From the NCBI GenBank assembly GCA_004558105.1, contig SFEB01000002.1, positions 1 through 49,938 on the forward strand: a stretch of 49,938 bases of DNA, read 5' to 3'. Shown here piece by piece: positions 16,730 to 25,517 of the stretch; the first letter of the stretch is position 1; each line of letters starts with the position of its first letter. A program made the position numbers and the translations under genes. The notes beneath the pieces are model-generated. The model saw only the letters and a list, made by a program, of their open reading frames with translations, made no database searches and was not told where the DNA came from. The DNA comes from Clostridiales bacterium. Its GTDB lineage: Bacteria > Bacillota > Clostridia > Christensenellales > CAG-314.

Positions 16730-17158
16730 CTATTCTACTATTTCCGCATCGTAAAGATAAAAATGCTGTTGCCCGTCTACCGTTTTTTGTCCGCCTATGC
16801 CCGTTATAATTACGTTTTCGTAAAGTTCGGGATATTCGGCGTCAACCCCTTTGAGTTTAAACTCGATGTATTCGGAGCAACACGCATCGGAAAAAAATAC
16901 GGTATGCGAACCGTCCGCCATGAGATAATAAGTACCCGGTATTTTAAAACTCTTGTTGAGATACTCGTTCGTGTTTTTATTAAGATTCTGGAACATTGCA
17001 TAAGTCGAATTCGGCCCCATAGCCACCAGGTCAAAATCGATTTTGCCGCTATTACCACTACCCGTGTCCGTTGTATTGTCGTCGTCAACACAACCGACGA
17101 GAGCAAAAATCATACAAAAAGCAAGTACCGCAATTAAAATTTTATTAATAACTTTCAT
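16730..17158 (-). CDS. Small lipoprotein with a CC motif, last gene of the zinc-transport operon
   Basis: The ATG at 17158 (MKVINK) is used because the AGGAGGT site immediately precedes it; a longer frame upstream overlaps the permease gene. The 142-residue product has a lipoprotein signal ending ALVGC (Cys23) and an acidic linker. A compact domain follows with YLNKSFKIPGTYYLM and FFSDACCSEYIEFKLKG (Cys93-Cys94) and a beta-rich end (YENVIITGIGGQKTVDGQQHFYLYDAEI). The strand pattern suggests an OB-like fold. From memory, similar CC-motif lipoproteins occur beside zinc ABC transporters in clostridia, but this is unverified. A metal-related extracellular role is inferred from position and the cysteine pair only. 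Confidence 0.7.
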   Translation of the reverse strand: MKVINKILIAVLAFCMIFALVGCVDDDNTTDTGSGNSGKIDFDLVAMGPNSTYAMFQNLNKNTNEYLNKSFKIPGTYYLMADGSHTVFFSDACCSEYIEFKLKGVDAEYPELYENVIITGIGGQKTVDGQQHFYLYDAEIVE

Positions 17159-17160
17159 TT

Positions 17161-18012
17161 TTACCTCCTCATTATTGCGCCCACCGCGCTGAAAATACCG
17201 AAACAAACCAAATCCACCGCAACTATGGTAGAACCTATCGGCGTTCCGAAAAGTATCGCCGTCAACAATCCCAAAACCGCACATACCACAGATACGACGG
17301 CGCTGCAAACGGTTACCGACAAGAAACTCTTGAAAACCCGCATTGCAGACAACGCGGGGAAAATCACCAAAGCGGAAATAAGTAAAGAACCGACGAGATT
17401 CATCGCCAGAACGATTATCACTGCGGTTATTACCGCCACTATCGCGTTGTACGTCTTCACTTTCGTTCCGGTTGCCCTTGCAAAATTCTGGTCAAAGGTC
17501 ATTGCAAAAATTTTGTTGTAAAAAACCACGTACATCACGATTACCGCCACAGCCAGTCCCACGCACAACCATACCTCGGCTTTTGACAACGTAAGTATGG
17601 AAGTAGAACCGAACAAAGCACTGCACACGTCTCCCGATATATTGGATGAGTTTGTTACGGAAGAAAAGACGTTAAGCACCAGATAACCCAACGCAAGTGC
17701 GCTGACGGAAATCAACGCCACTGCCGCATCTCCCTTGATTTTACTGTTTTCGCTACTGCAAAGCAGTATTACCGCACAGACGATGGTAACGGGCATTACT
17801 ATCACCATTTCGTTGGTAACTCCGACAACTCCCGCAACGGCCATTGCGCCGAACGCGACGTGCGACAACCCGTCGCCGATAAAGGAAAACCGCTTTAAGA
17901 CGAGTATTACGCCGAGCAGAGCGGCGCACAAAGCAACCAGAATACCTACGACAAAAGCGCGCCTGACAAAATCAAACTGAAAATACATCTGTAACTTTTC
18001 AATTATCGTCAT
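17161..18012 (-). CDS. znuB: Zinc/manganese-type ABC transporter permease
   Basis: This is the membrane subunit of an ABC-3 (ZnuB/MntB) importer. The ATG at 18012 (MTIIEKL) has GGAGGTG upstream and overlaps the ATPase gene by 14 nt; the longer frame upstream is rejected. About eight hydrophobic helices span the 283 residues. The family signature GILVALCAALLGVILVLKRFSFIGDGLSHVAFGAMA is near the N-terminus, with the usual repeat of ISALVIFPALSAM later. The last codons are AGG AGG TAA, so the gene end itself forms the ribosome binding site of the next gene. Confidence 0.92.
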   Translation of the reverse strand: MTIIEKLQMYFQFDFVRRAFVVGILVALCAALLGVILVLKRFSFIGDGLSHVAFGAMAVAGVVGVTNEMVIVMPVTIVCAVILLCSSENSKIKGDAAVALISVSALALGYLVLNVFSSVTNSSNISGDVCSALFGSTSILTLSKAEVWLCVGLAVAVIVMYVVFYNKIFAMTFDQNFARATGTKVKTYNAIVAVITAVIIVLAMNLVGSLLISALVIFPALSAMRVFKSFLSVTVCSAVVSVVCAVLGLLTAILFGTPIGSTIVAVDLVCFGIFSAVGAIMRR

Positions 18013-18712
18013 CGTACACCTCCGTCTTAAAAAAGACCTTTCCGACGTCGCTTGCAATATAATCCTCTCTGGTGCCGAAAAACAACGGACGGTGACCTAT
18101 ATGCAACACGTGCGAAGCGTATTTTACAGCCGCTATATCGTGCGAAATCATTATTATCGTCACCCCGTCCGTATTCAATTGCGCTATCGTATGATACATT
18201 TCTACCGTAACACGCGGATCCAGTCCGGCAACGGGTTCGTCCAACAACAAAATCTTTTTTGTTGCGCAAAGCGCACGCGCCAATAACACTCGCTGTTGCT
18301 GACCGCCGGACAATTCTCTGTAACACCTGTTCGCAAGTTCTGTTATTCCCATCTTTTCGATGTTTTCTTTAGCCAACGCTTTGTCTGCACCCGAATAAAA
18401 AGGTCTCCAACCGTTTTTACCGACGCACCCCGACAAAACCACTTCGTACACCGACGCAGGAAAATCCCTCTGTACTGCCGTTTGCTGCGGCAGATATCCG
18501 ATTTCGTTTCTTTTCAGCCCGTCGCCGAAAACTATTTCTCCCGACGTAGGACTTTTCAACCCCAACAGAGTTTTCATCAACGTACTTTTTCCGGAACCGT
18601 TTTCGCCGACGATGCAAAGATAATCCCCTTTGTTGACGATAAAGTCAATATTCTCCGCAACAACCCTGTTTTCGTAACCGACGCTGAGATTTTTTACCGT
18701 TAAGTATGCCAT
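17999..18712 (-). CDS. znuC: Zinc/manganese-type ABC transporter ATP-binding protein
   Basis: The ATPase subunit has 237 residues with Walker A GENGSGKST (36-44), the Q-loop in GYLPQQ, the ABC signature LSGGQQQRV (134-142), Walker B ILLLDEP (154-160) and the switch histidine in MISHD. It is encoded two nucleotides after the binding-protein gene and overlaps the permease gene. It forms the importer with the neighbouring ZnuB and ZnuA. Confidence 0.93.
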   Translation of the reverse strand: MAYLTVKNLSVGYENRVVAENIDFIVNKGDYLCIVGENGSGKSTLMKTLLGLKSPTSGEIVFGDGLKRNEIGYLPQQTAVQRDFPASVYEVVLSGCVGKNGWRPFYSGADKALAKENIEKMGITELANRCYRELSGGQQQRVLLARALCATKKILLLDEPVAGLDPRVTVEMYHTIAQLNTDGVTIIMISHDIAAVKYASHVLHIGHRPLFFGTREDYIASDVGKVFFKTEVYDDDN

Positions 18713-18714
18713 TT

Positions 18715-19701
18715 TCAGCCTCCGTTCTTTAAAACTGTTTTCAACGTTTCCAGATTCGATTGCATTACGCTTAGGTAGGTGACGCCGTTCTTTACGTCGT
18801 TTGCCGTTATCGTCTGTAAAGAGTTGAGCGACGTTATCGTTTGATTTTTACTTTCCGACGCGTCCCTTACCGATATCGCAATATCATGCGTCTGCCCTTC
18901 TATCTGCAAAATATACCTGAGGTTCAGTTCGTTGAGTTTGCCCGCCAGAAAAGCCACGGTTTCGGGACTTGCCGACGTCTCGGTCGAACATCCCGAGAAC
19001 GCCGCAAAGTATTGCAGACCGTAATCCTTGAACAGATATAAAAAAGGAAATCTGTCTGCAAAAACCAAAGTTTTTACGTTTGCCTCTCCTACCGCTTTTT
19101 CGTATTCGGCGTCCAATTCTGACAGACTTTCATTATATATTGCCGCATTCCGTTGGTATTTCTCAGCGTTTTTTTCGTCTTTAACCGCCATAACGTCGGC
19201 AAGTTTTTTGACGAAAATTTCTGCGTTTTTAAGCGACAACCAGACATGCTCGTCGTATCCCGTCTCTTCCTCTTCATGCTCATGCTCGTGCTCATGCGCG
19301 TCCTCTGCGCCCTCTATCTCTTCTTCCTCACGAGCCTTGTCTCCCAAAACCTCTATCAGGTTGACCGTCGTCATCTTCGTGTTTTTTACGGTCGTCAAAA
19401 CGTCGTCAACCCAATCGTCAGACTCTCCTCCGACGTAAATAAAAACGTCGCAGTCGCTCATTACCGCCATATCGTCCGTCGTGGGCTGAAAGTTGTGTAA
19501 ATCCAGTCCGTCGTCCAACAACAGTACGATATCCACGTTATCGTTTTCCCCAACAACGTTACGCATCCAATCGTAAATAGGAAAAACCGTGCAAACGACT
19601 ACAAACTCTTTTCTTTCTTTTGTTGTCGTACACCCTGTGAGGCAAGAAAAAATCATTATAAATACAATCAAAAACGATAAAAAATAAGCAATTTTTTTCA
19701 T
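18715..19701 (-). CDS. znuA: Zinc-binding lipoprotein of ABC transporter
   Basis: This is the substrate-binding subunit of cluster A-I. The ATG at 19701 follows AAAGGAGG; 328 residues. The lipobox is LTGC (Cys24). Metal ligands expected for the family are visible: His69 in LDLHNFQPT, His152 in DEHVWLS, and a later Asp/His region. A histidine- and glutamate-rich loop (residues about 133-147, AHEHEHEHEEEE) is typical of zinc-specific rather than manganese-specific members. It heads the A-C-B-lipoprotein transcription unit. Zur-type regulation would be expected, but no convincing Zur box was found. Confidence 0.92.
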   Translation of the reverse strand: MKKIAYFLSFLIVFIMIFSCLTGCTTTKERKEFVVVCTVFPIYDWMRNVVGENDNVDIVLLLDDGLDLHNFQPTTDDMAVMSDCDVFIYVGGESDDWVDDVLTTVKNTKMTTVNLIEVLGDKAREEEEIEGAEDAHEHEHEHEEEETGYDEHVWLSLKNAEIFVKKLADVMAVKDEKNAEKYQRNAAIYNESLSELDAEYEKAVGEANVKTLVFADRFPFLYLFKDYGLQYFAAFSGCSTETSASPETVAFLAGKLNELNLRYILQIEGQTHDIAISVRDASESKNQTITSLNSLQTITANDVKNGVTYLSVMQSNLETLKTVLKNGG

Positions 19702-19837
19702 TATTATCCTCCTTTTATCCGCAAATTTGCCCGCCAAAACGCGCCGCCTTTACAAAAAAAGGCGTTAAGAAAGTACGCAAAAACGGGCGCAAAAATTGCT
19801 ACCTGAATTTTAAAATTAATGATTAAAAAGAGGATTT

Positions 19838-20116
19838 TTAAGCCGTCAATTTTGTTTTTAAAGAAACTAAAGAAAAAGTTGAAGTAATAAAATTAAAATT
19901 AAATAAAACCTTTAAACATAATATAACTGCGGTCAAAACTGCGCAACAAAAAGCAAACAGATAAGCATATCTGCTCTTTTTAATCCCTGCACAAACGGAA
20001 CAGCAGTCGCTTTGGCAATGCGTTTCATGAATAACACCCAACGTAAACATGCACGCCAACATTGCGATAACCGCCAGAGCCAGGATAATTTTGGCTGTTT
20101 TAACCGACTTTTTCAT
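19838..20116 (-). CDS. Small two-helix membrane protein with His/Cys motif, upstream of znuA
   Basis: The 92-residue protein has two membrane helices (about 8-28 and 51-73). Between them lies a motif rich in metal ligands: His30, His33, Cys34, Cys38, Cys39 and Cys42 (HETHCQSDCCSVC). It sits 137 bp upstream of znuA in the same orientation. I recall small clostridial membrane proteins with a similar HxxC..CxxC loop near metal transport genes, but cannot verify it. The loop is probably extracytoplasmic given the basic N-terminus. A zinc-sensing or zinc-delivery role is only an inference. The start ATG has no Shine-Dalgarno sequence; the -10 box lies 6 nt before it. Confidence 0.65.
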   Translation of the reverse strand: MKKSVKTAKIILALAVIAMLACMFTLGVIHETHCQSDCCSVCAGIKKSRYAYLFAFCCAVLTAVILCLKVLFNFNFITSTFSLVSLKTKLTA

Positions 20117-20122
20117 ATTAGA

Positions 20123-20151
20123 ACTATATCACCGAAAAAATAATTTGTCAA
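20123..20151 (-). promoter_or_regulatory. Promoter abutting the ATG of the His/Cys membrane protein gene
   Basis: TTGACA (complement of 20146-20151) and TATAGT (complement of 20123-20128) are 17 nt apart on the minus strand. The -10 box ends 6 nt before the ATG at 20116, so the transcript should begin at or beside the start codon. Confidence 0.75.
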
Positions 20152-20168
20152 TAGATATTTTTGTTTAC

Positions 20169-20201
20169 AAAAAAAATCGTTGACAAGTCAACGATTTTTT
20201 T
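20169..20201. terminator. Terminator of the PrsA/SurA-like gene
   Basis: ATCGTTGAC-AA-GTCAACGAT forms a perfect hairpin flanked by A7-8 and T7 runs, so it can act on both strands. It follows the stop of the minus-strand gene ending at 20214 and lies upstream of the His/Cys protein promoter. Confidence 0.88.
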
Positions 20202-20213
20202 AAATTCACTTAT

Positions 20214-22010
20214 TTAAATATCCCAGTTAAGTTCAAAGCCGTACTCTTTGAGGAGTTTTTTCATTACCTTTTCGTTAACGGTGATTTTGCCGTCTTCGAA
20301 ATAAGACTCGTACAACTCTTCGAACATATGGTCGTAAAGGCTGTCTTTAACTTCGTCGTAGTAAGCTCTGAAGAAACGATAGGTAGAAGTGCCGGGAGTG
20401 TAAAGTTGTTCGTCGTCTTCAAAATCAAACGTTTCCGCCTCTACGAAACTGCTGACGTAAACGACGTGTACGCCGTAGTCGGTAACGGCAATACGCCAGC
20501 TGCCGAAACCGTCTTCGTTATAAGCCTCTCTGCCTGCCGCCGCAAACTCTGCAACCCAACTGTCTGCCGTACCTGCGACGTCCGCCTCTTCTATTCTTAA
20601 AACGTAGTCGTGAGCCGAACCTTGCATACCGGGATCCTGGTTGTATTTATCGATAAGCTTAATAAACGCATCGGTACGTTCTTTAACCGTCATAGTCGCA
20701 AAACCGTCCAAAGCGGTTTTCAACACGCCGTCGTTTAAAACTACGTTGCCCGCGCCGTCAAGTTTGAAAACGTTTTCGATTTCGTTTTCATCGTTTTCGT
20801 AATCCTTCATAACGAGTTCCGTAGCAAGCTTGTTTCTGTACTCGATATATTCTTTACTGTCCTTACCGAATTGTTCGTAATAAGCGAGTTTCGCCGTTTG
20901 TTCGTCCGAAAATTGGATAAGCAAATTTTTGACGAAAAGATATTTTTCGTTGTACTCTTCGGGAACGTAGTACAGGAAAGTGTCGTTATCGAGAGCCGTA
21001 ACGTCGCTCGTAAACATACTCGGATAAAGTTTGTAGTAAGCTTCTTTTTCTGCCTTGAGGTTTGCAAGTTTTTCGCTCAGACGAGTCTTGATTAAATCTT
21101 CGATATCGGTGTAATACCTTTCCGCATATTCCTGTGCAAGACGAGACATAACTGCGCCGTCCAGTTGATAATCGAGGAATTCTTCCATAGTCCAACCGAA
21201 ATAGTTATCCTTAACGGTACGAGCCATACTCGTTAAAGCAACTTTCTGAGCGGCAACGTACTCGCTTGCGGAGACGGTCTTATAACCCTCGTCTCCCTCT
21301 TCTACGCCGTCTTCCTGAACGATACGTTCGTTAAGACCTTCCAGTATTTCATTGATTTTATCGATATCCGTTTTAAGGTCGAATACGTAATTTTCGACGA
21401 TAGCGGTCAGGGAAAGTTCGCAAGCTCTGAATTTGCCGAGGTACTTATCGAGTTCTTCCACGTCTTCGTTAAAGTCGGCAGCGGCAAGACTGCTGACCGG
21501 TTCGAGAATATTCAGCGTTCTCTCCGTTTCTTCCTCAGCCTCTTCCAGCTCGTACTTGTTTGACAATTCGGTTTCGGTCAGGTCGTCGAGACTTTCGTAA
21601 AGAGATTGACGAACGTTTTTAAGCAAAAGTTCCATGTCGCCGGGATCTCTGAGATACTCGGTAGCGGGATGAGCGGAAACCAAATCGGCATAAGCGGAAT
21701 CTTGTGCGGATTTCACCCAATTCGTATCGCTTTTGATTTCGTTGAGAACGATATAGTTAAGCAGAAGTTGTTCTCCCAGGTTGTCCCAGATGGTCTGAAT
21801 ATCGTAGCCGGAAGATACGTATTGACTCATCGTGTTAGTATAAAAATCCTGAAAAGCCGCAACGTTTATAGTTTCACTGCCGACGGTAATGGCGGGCTGC
21901 TCACGATAACGTTCTTCATTTGTCGGAAACAAAGCGCAACCGACGAGCAAAGAAACCGTCATGACTACCGCCACGGTTAAACTGATAATCCTAAAAATTT
22001 TCTTTGTCAT
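20214..22010 (-). CDS. SurA/PrsA-like foldase lipoprotein
   Basis: The 598-residue product has a lipoprotein signal with lipobox LLVGC (Cys25). A helical SurA_N-like segment begins with ITVGSETINVAAFQDFYTNTM, followed by long acidic helices. Near residues 460-540 is a degenerate parvulin-like segment (MQGSAHDYVLRIEEADV ... GFGSWRIAVTDYGVHVVYV). In the PrsA/SurA family such proteins assist folding of exported proteins outside the membrane. The gene follows mfd, a frequent neighbour of such foldases in Firmicutes. The prolyl isomerase motif is weak, so enzymatic activity is uncertain and a chaperone role is more likely. The ribosome binding site is AGGAGA. Confidence 0.72.
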   Translation of the reverse strand: MTKKIFRIISLTVAVVMTVSLLVGCALFPTNEERYREQPAITVGSETINVAAFQDFYTNTMSQYVSSGYDIQTIWDNLGEQLLLNYIVLNEIKSDTNWVKSAQDSAYADLVSAHPATEYLRDPGDMELLLKNVRQSLYESLDDLTETELSNKYELEEAEEETERTLNILEPVSSLAAADFNEDVEELDKYLGKFRACELSLTAIVENYVFDLKTDIDKINEILEGLNERIVQEDGVEEGDEGYKTVSASEYVAAQKVALTSMARTVKDNYFGWTMEEFLDYQLDGAVMSRLAQEYAERYYTDIEDLIKTRLSEKLANLKAEKEAYYKLYPSMFTSDVTALDNDTFLYYVPEEYNEKYLFVKNLLIQFSDEQTAKLAYYEQFGKDSKEYIEYRNKLATELVMKDYENDENEIENVFKLDGAGNVVLNDGVLKTALDGFATMTVKERTDAFIKLIDKYNQDPGMQGSAHDYVLRIEEADVAGTADSWVAEFAAAGREAYNEDGFGSWRIAVTDYGVHVVYVSSFVEAETFDFEDDEQLYTPGTSTYRFFRAYYDEVKDSLYDHMFEELYESYFEDGKITVNEKVMKKLLKEYGFELNWDI

Positions 22011-22066
22011 AACATTCTCCTAAGAAGTTTGCTTGTAAATGTACATACTTTTATTTATGCTAAAAA

Positions 22067-22095
22067 ATTATACACTACTTTGAAAAATTTTGCAA
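22067..22095 (-). promoter_or_regulatory. Promoter of the PrsA/SurA-like gene
   Basis: TTGCAA (complement of 22090-22095) and TATAAT (complement of 22067-22072) lie 17 nt apart in the 100-bp gap after mfd. A leader of about 50 nt precedes the ATG. Confidence 0.78.
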
Positions 22096-22110
22096 GAAAA
22101 ACCAAGCATT

Positions 22111-25100
22111 TTATTGAAATAGTAGCACAAATTTTTTTATTTCTTCCATGTTTCTGACCACGTCGCCGCCCGAAAAGGTAAAAACCACCGTCAATTTTCG
22201 GCTCATGTCCAGTTTGCACTTGTTTTTAAATCTGTCCATTGCGACGAAAAAGCCTTCTCTTTGCAGATATTCTTTGTTATAAAAGCACAGTCTGCCTACC
22301 TTATCGTCTATCGTAACGTCGCAGAAGCCGACGTTATTGCAAAGGCTCTTCAATAACGCAATTTCGGTCAGTCGCACGGTTTCTTTGGGCGGCGGACCGT
22401 AAATATCCGTCAGTTCGGCAAGTAACGCGTCTTTTTGCTCTTCGGTCTTTATCTCCGCTATCCGTTGATAGAGGTTCATTCTCTCTCGGGAGGGAACGTA
22501 ATCTTCGCTGACAAAAGCGTTTACGGCCACCGACATGCTTGTTTCGAAAGTACTCTTCTTGTTGACTCCTTCGATTTCACCCAACGCTTCGTTAAGGAGT
22601 TTTACGTACATGTCGTAACCGACTTTTACCATATGCCCGTGTTGTTCACGACCGAGAACGTTTCCCGCGCCGCGGATTTCCAGGTCTTTCATGGCAATTT
22701 TAAACCCGCTGCCCAAGTCGGTGTATTCCATTATACCCGACAAACGGCTGACGGCGTCCTGAGTCATCACTCTGTCCTCTCGGTACAAAAAGTAAGCATA
22801 AGCGGCTTTGTCGCTCCGTCCCACTCTTCCCCTTAACTGATAAAGTTGCCCCAGCCCCATCCTGTCGGAATCAAAAACTATAATCGTGTTGGCGTTGGGA
22901 ATATCTATTCCGTTTTCGATTATCGTCGTGCAGACCAGAACGTCGTATTCGCCTTGCGAAAAAGCAAAAACGTTGTTTTCAAGCGTCTCTTCGTCCATCT
23001 GACCGTGGGCATAAACGACCGAAACTTCCGGCACGAGTTCTTTTAACCTCGAAACGAAAAATTCAATACCCTTCACTCTGTTGTAGACGACGAAAACCTG
23101 TCCGCCGCGGTCTTTTTCTCTGAGTATGGTGTCTCTTATCAACGCGTCGCTCTCTTGTACGACAAAAGTTTCCACCGCAACTTTTTCTTTCGGCGGAGTG
23201 GTTATCAGAGAAATATCTTTCATTCCCGAAAGCGCCATATAAAGCGTACGGGGTATCGGCGTTGCCGACATACTCAATACGTCGACGTTGGTTTTAAGCG
23301 CCTTTATTTTTTCCTTATCCTCTACTCCGAAACGCTGTTCTTCGTCCAGAACGAGCATGCCGAGGTCTTTAAACACAACGTCTTTACTCAACAACCGATG
23401 AGTGCCGACCAGAATATCCACTTTACCTTCAGCCAGATCCGAAATTATCTTTTTCTGCTGTTCCTTATCGCGGAAACGGTTTAAACAGGCAACTTTGATA
23501 TCAAACGGTTTACAACGGTCGTACAGAGACTCGTAGTGCTGTTCCGCAAGTATGGTGGTCGGCGCCAGAAAAGCCGCCTGTTTACCGTTTGCCACCACCT
23601 TGAACGCCGCGCGTAAAGCCACCTCCGTCTTTCCGAAACCTACGTCGCCCACCAACAGCCTGTCCATTATTTTGTCGCTTGTCAGGTCGGAATCTATCTC
23701 CTGAATGCACTTCACCTGATCGGGAGTCGCAACGTAATCAAAACCCGATTCAAACTCTTCGTCGAGATACGGATCTATCTTGTACTTAAATCCTCTCGCA
23801 TGCTTACGTTCGGCATAAAGTTTGATAAGGTCTATCGCCATTTCTTTGATTTGCGACTTAACCTTGGCTTTTACTCTCTCGAATTCTGCTCCGCCAATCC
23901 TGCTCAATCTGGGAGAAGCGTCGCTGCCGCTGTATTTCGTCAGCATTCCCGTGTTTTCGGCAGGAACGTACAATACGTCTCCGTCACGGTAAAGTAATTT
24001 GATAAAATCTTTCGTTCCGAAACTGCCCGTTTTGGTAACCACGCCCTCGCATAATCCTATACCGTGCAACTCATGGACGGCATAGTCGCCCGGCTTAAGG
24101 TCAAGAAAAACCTTTTCTTTTTTCGGCTTGAGTTTTTTTGCCGAGGAGTGCTTGAACAGATCGTCACAACCGACGAACACCAGCCTTGCAGAATGGGAAA
24201 TGAATCCTCTGGACACTTCCGTCGGGATAATAACCGCACCCTTAAAGCGCCGTGTCGGCTCACGTTCTATTCTGACCGCCGCACCGGATTTGTCCAATTG
24301 ATCCCGCAAGGCGTTTGCCTGGTCGGAATCGGCGGCAAACAACGCCACCGAATACTCGTTTACCGCCCAGAGTTTAAGGTCGGTTACAAGTTGATTGAAA
24401 TCGAATTTATAATTCAAAACCGCCGACGACTTGACGGACGTAACCTTCTGCGGAGTAAAAAACGCGCATTTGTACGGTAAAGTCTGCAAACCGAGTTGAT
24501 GAAAATCTTCATACTTCGTCTTTACGACGCCCGGCTCGGTGTTCTGACAAAAATGCGAGGGTAAAATTTCGCCGTTTTTCAGTAAAAACGCCAACCTGTC
24601 CTTAAAACCGTCGTACGTTCTGTCAAGTTTTTGCGATACGGTCTGAGGCTCGTCCCATACTATAAGAGCATTATCAGGCAGGTAATCGGACAGCAAAGAA
24701 CTTTCGCAAAACGGATACAACCACGGATTATCGGTATTGACCTCCAAACTCGACAACAAAGTTGACAGACGATTGTAAGCGTTAACCGACCTACGTTGTT
24801 TTTCCGCCTCTATCCGCGCGGCTTTTAACGCGCCTTCCTGATTGAAAATATCCTTTATTGCAAAAACGTCGACGCTTTCTATGCTTTTTACCGACACGAA
24901 GGTCTCTTTATCCACCAGTTTTATCGCTTCTACCGTGTCGTCAAAAAAATCAAAGCGGACGGGGGACGAATACTGCGGCAGAAAGACGTCCACTATATCG
25001 CCGCGGACGGTGAACTGTCCCAACCCCTCTATCATAGGCACTTTCAAAAATCCGTTGTCCGTAAGACGTCTGACGAATTCCGTCAAATCCAACGTATCTC

Positions 25101-25512
25101 CGACGGAAATGCGTAAAATACTTTTTTTGAAATCTTTTGCGTACGGCAAAAGTTGTCCCAGCCCTTCGGGCGTAGTGACGACTCCGCAAACCTGTCCCGT
25201 CACCACCTTATAAAGCGTAACGAATCTTTCCGCCTTGCTTTTTAACCCTTCGTTTTTGTAAAGCAAAACTTCCTGCCGCGGCGGCAAGAATACGAAAGGC
25301 TTTTTAGAATACGCGGAAAGCTCGCGCGCGTTTTGTTGCGCCGCGATATAGTCGCTCGTGACGAAAAGAACAAAATCGTTTACGTTCGCCGCGATGAAGA
25401 TTTTCTCCGCCGACTGCACGCCAAAAGCCGCAGAAAATTTATTCCTGCGGGTGTTTAAGGCTATTTCCTCGTAGACGGGGTATGTTTCAGGACTAAAAAA
25501 GTCGCAATACAT
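22111..25512 (-). CDS. mfd: Transcription-repair coupling factor Mfd
   Basis: Mfd removes RNA polymerase stalled at DNA lesions and recruits UvrA. The 1133-residue length is typical. Visible parts in order are: a UvrB-like N-terminal region; the RNA-polymerase-interaction (CarD-like) domain at about residues 470-530 (LKPGDYAVHELHGIGLCEG); the helicase Walker A GDVGFGKTEVALRAAF near residue 620; the DEEQ box (MLVLDEEQRFG); SATPIPRTLYMALSG; the second helicase half (YNRVKGIEFFVSRL, TTIIENGIDIPNANTIIV, QLRGRVGRS); and the TRCF C-terminal domain. It lies 5 nt after pth. Confidence 0.97.
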   Translation of the reverse strand: MYCDFFSPETYPVYEEIALNTRRNKFSAAFGVQSAEKIFIAANVNDFVLFVTSDYIAAQQNARELSAYSKKPFVFLPPRQEVLLYKNEGLKSKAERFVTLYKVVTGQVCGVVTTPEGLGQLLPYAKDFKKSILRISVGDTLDLTEFVRRLTDNGFLKVPMIEGLGQFTVRGDIVDVFLPQYSSPVRFDFFDDTVEAIKLVDKETFVSVKSIESVDVFAIKDIFNQEGALKAARIEAEKQRRSVNAYNRLSTLLSSLEVNTDNPWLYPFCESSLLSDYLPDNALIVWDEPQTVSQKLDRTYDGFKDRLAFLLKNGEILPSHFCQNTEPGVVKTKYEDFHQLGLQTLPYKCAFFTPQKVTSVKSSAVLNYKFDFNQLVTDLKLWAVNEYSVALFAADSDQANALRDQLDKSGAAVRIEREPTRRFKGAVIIPTEVSRGFISHSARLVFVGCDDLFKHSSAKKLKPKKEKVFLDLKPGDYAVHELHGIGLCEGVVTKTGSFGTKDFIKLLYRDGDVLYVPAENTGMLTKYSGSDASPRLSRIGGAEFERVKAKVKSQIKEMAIDLIKLYAERKHARGFKYKIDPYLDEEFESGFDYVATPDQVKCIQEIDSDLTSDKIMDRLLVGDVGFGKTEVALRAAFKVVANGKQAAFLAPTTILAEQHYESLYDRCKPFDIKVACLNRFRDKEQQKKIISDLAEGKVDILVGTHRLLSKDVVFKDLGMLVLDEEQRFGVEDKEKIKALKTNVDVLSMSATPIPRTLYMALSGMKDISLITTPPKEKVAVETFVVQESDALIRDTILREKDRGGQVFVVYNRVKGIEFFVSRLKELVPEVSVVYAHGQMDEETLENNVFAFSQGEYDVLVCTTIIENGIDIPNANTIIVFDSDRMGLGQLYQLRGRVGRSDKAAYAYFLYREDRVMTQDAVSRLSGIMEYTDLGSGFKIAMKDLEIRGAGNVLGREQHGHMVKVGYDMYVKLLNEALGEIEGVNKKSTFETSMSVAVNAFVSEDYVPSRERMNLYQRIAEIKTEEQKDALLAELTDIYGPPPKETVRLTEIALLKSLCNNVGFCDVTIDDKVGRLCFYNKEYLQREGFFVAMDRFKNKCKLDMSRKLTVVFTFSGGDVVRNMEEIKKFVLLFQ

Positions 25513-25517
25513 AGTCT

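Noticed and set aside
17159..17308. Longer start for the CC-motif lipoprotein
   Set aside because: It would overlap znuB by 150 nt and place the signal peptide internally.
19702..19837. TTAATCATTAA in the znuA upstream gap as a Zur box
   Set aside because: Only a 5-1-5 match on AT-rich background; the 7-1-7 pattern expected for Zur is not met.
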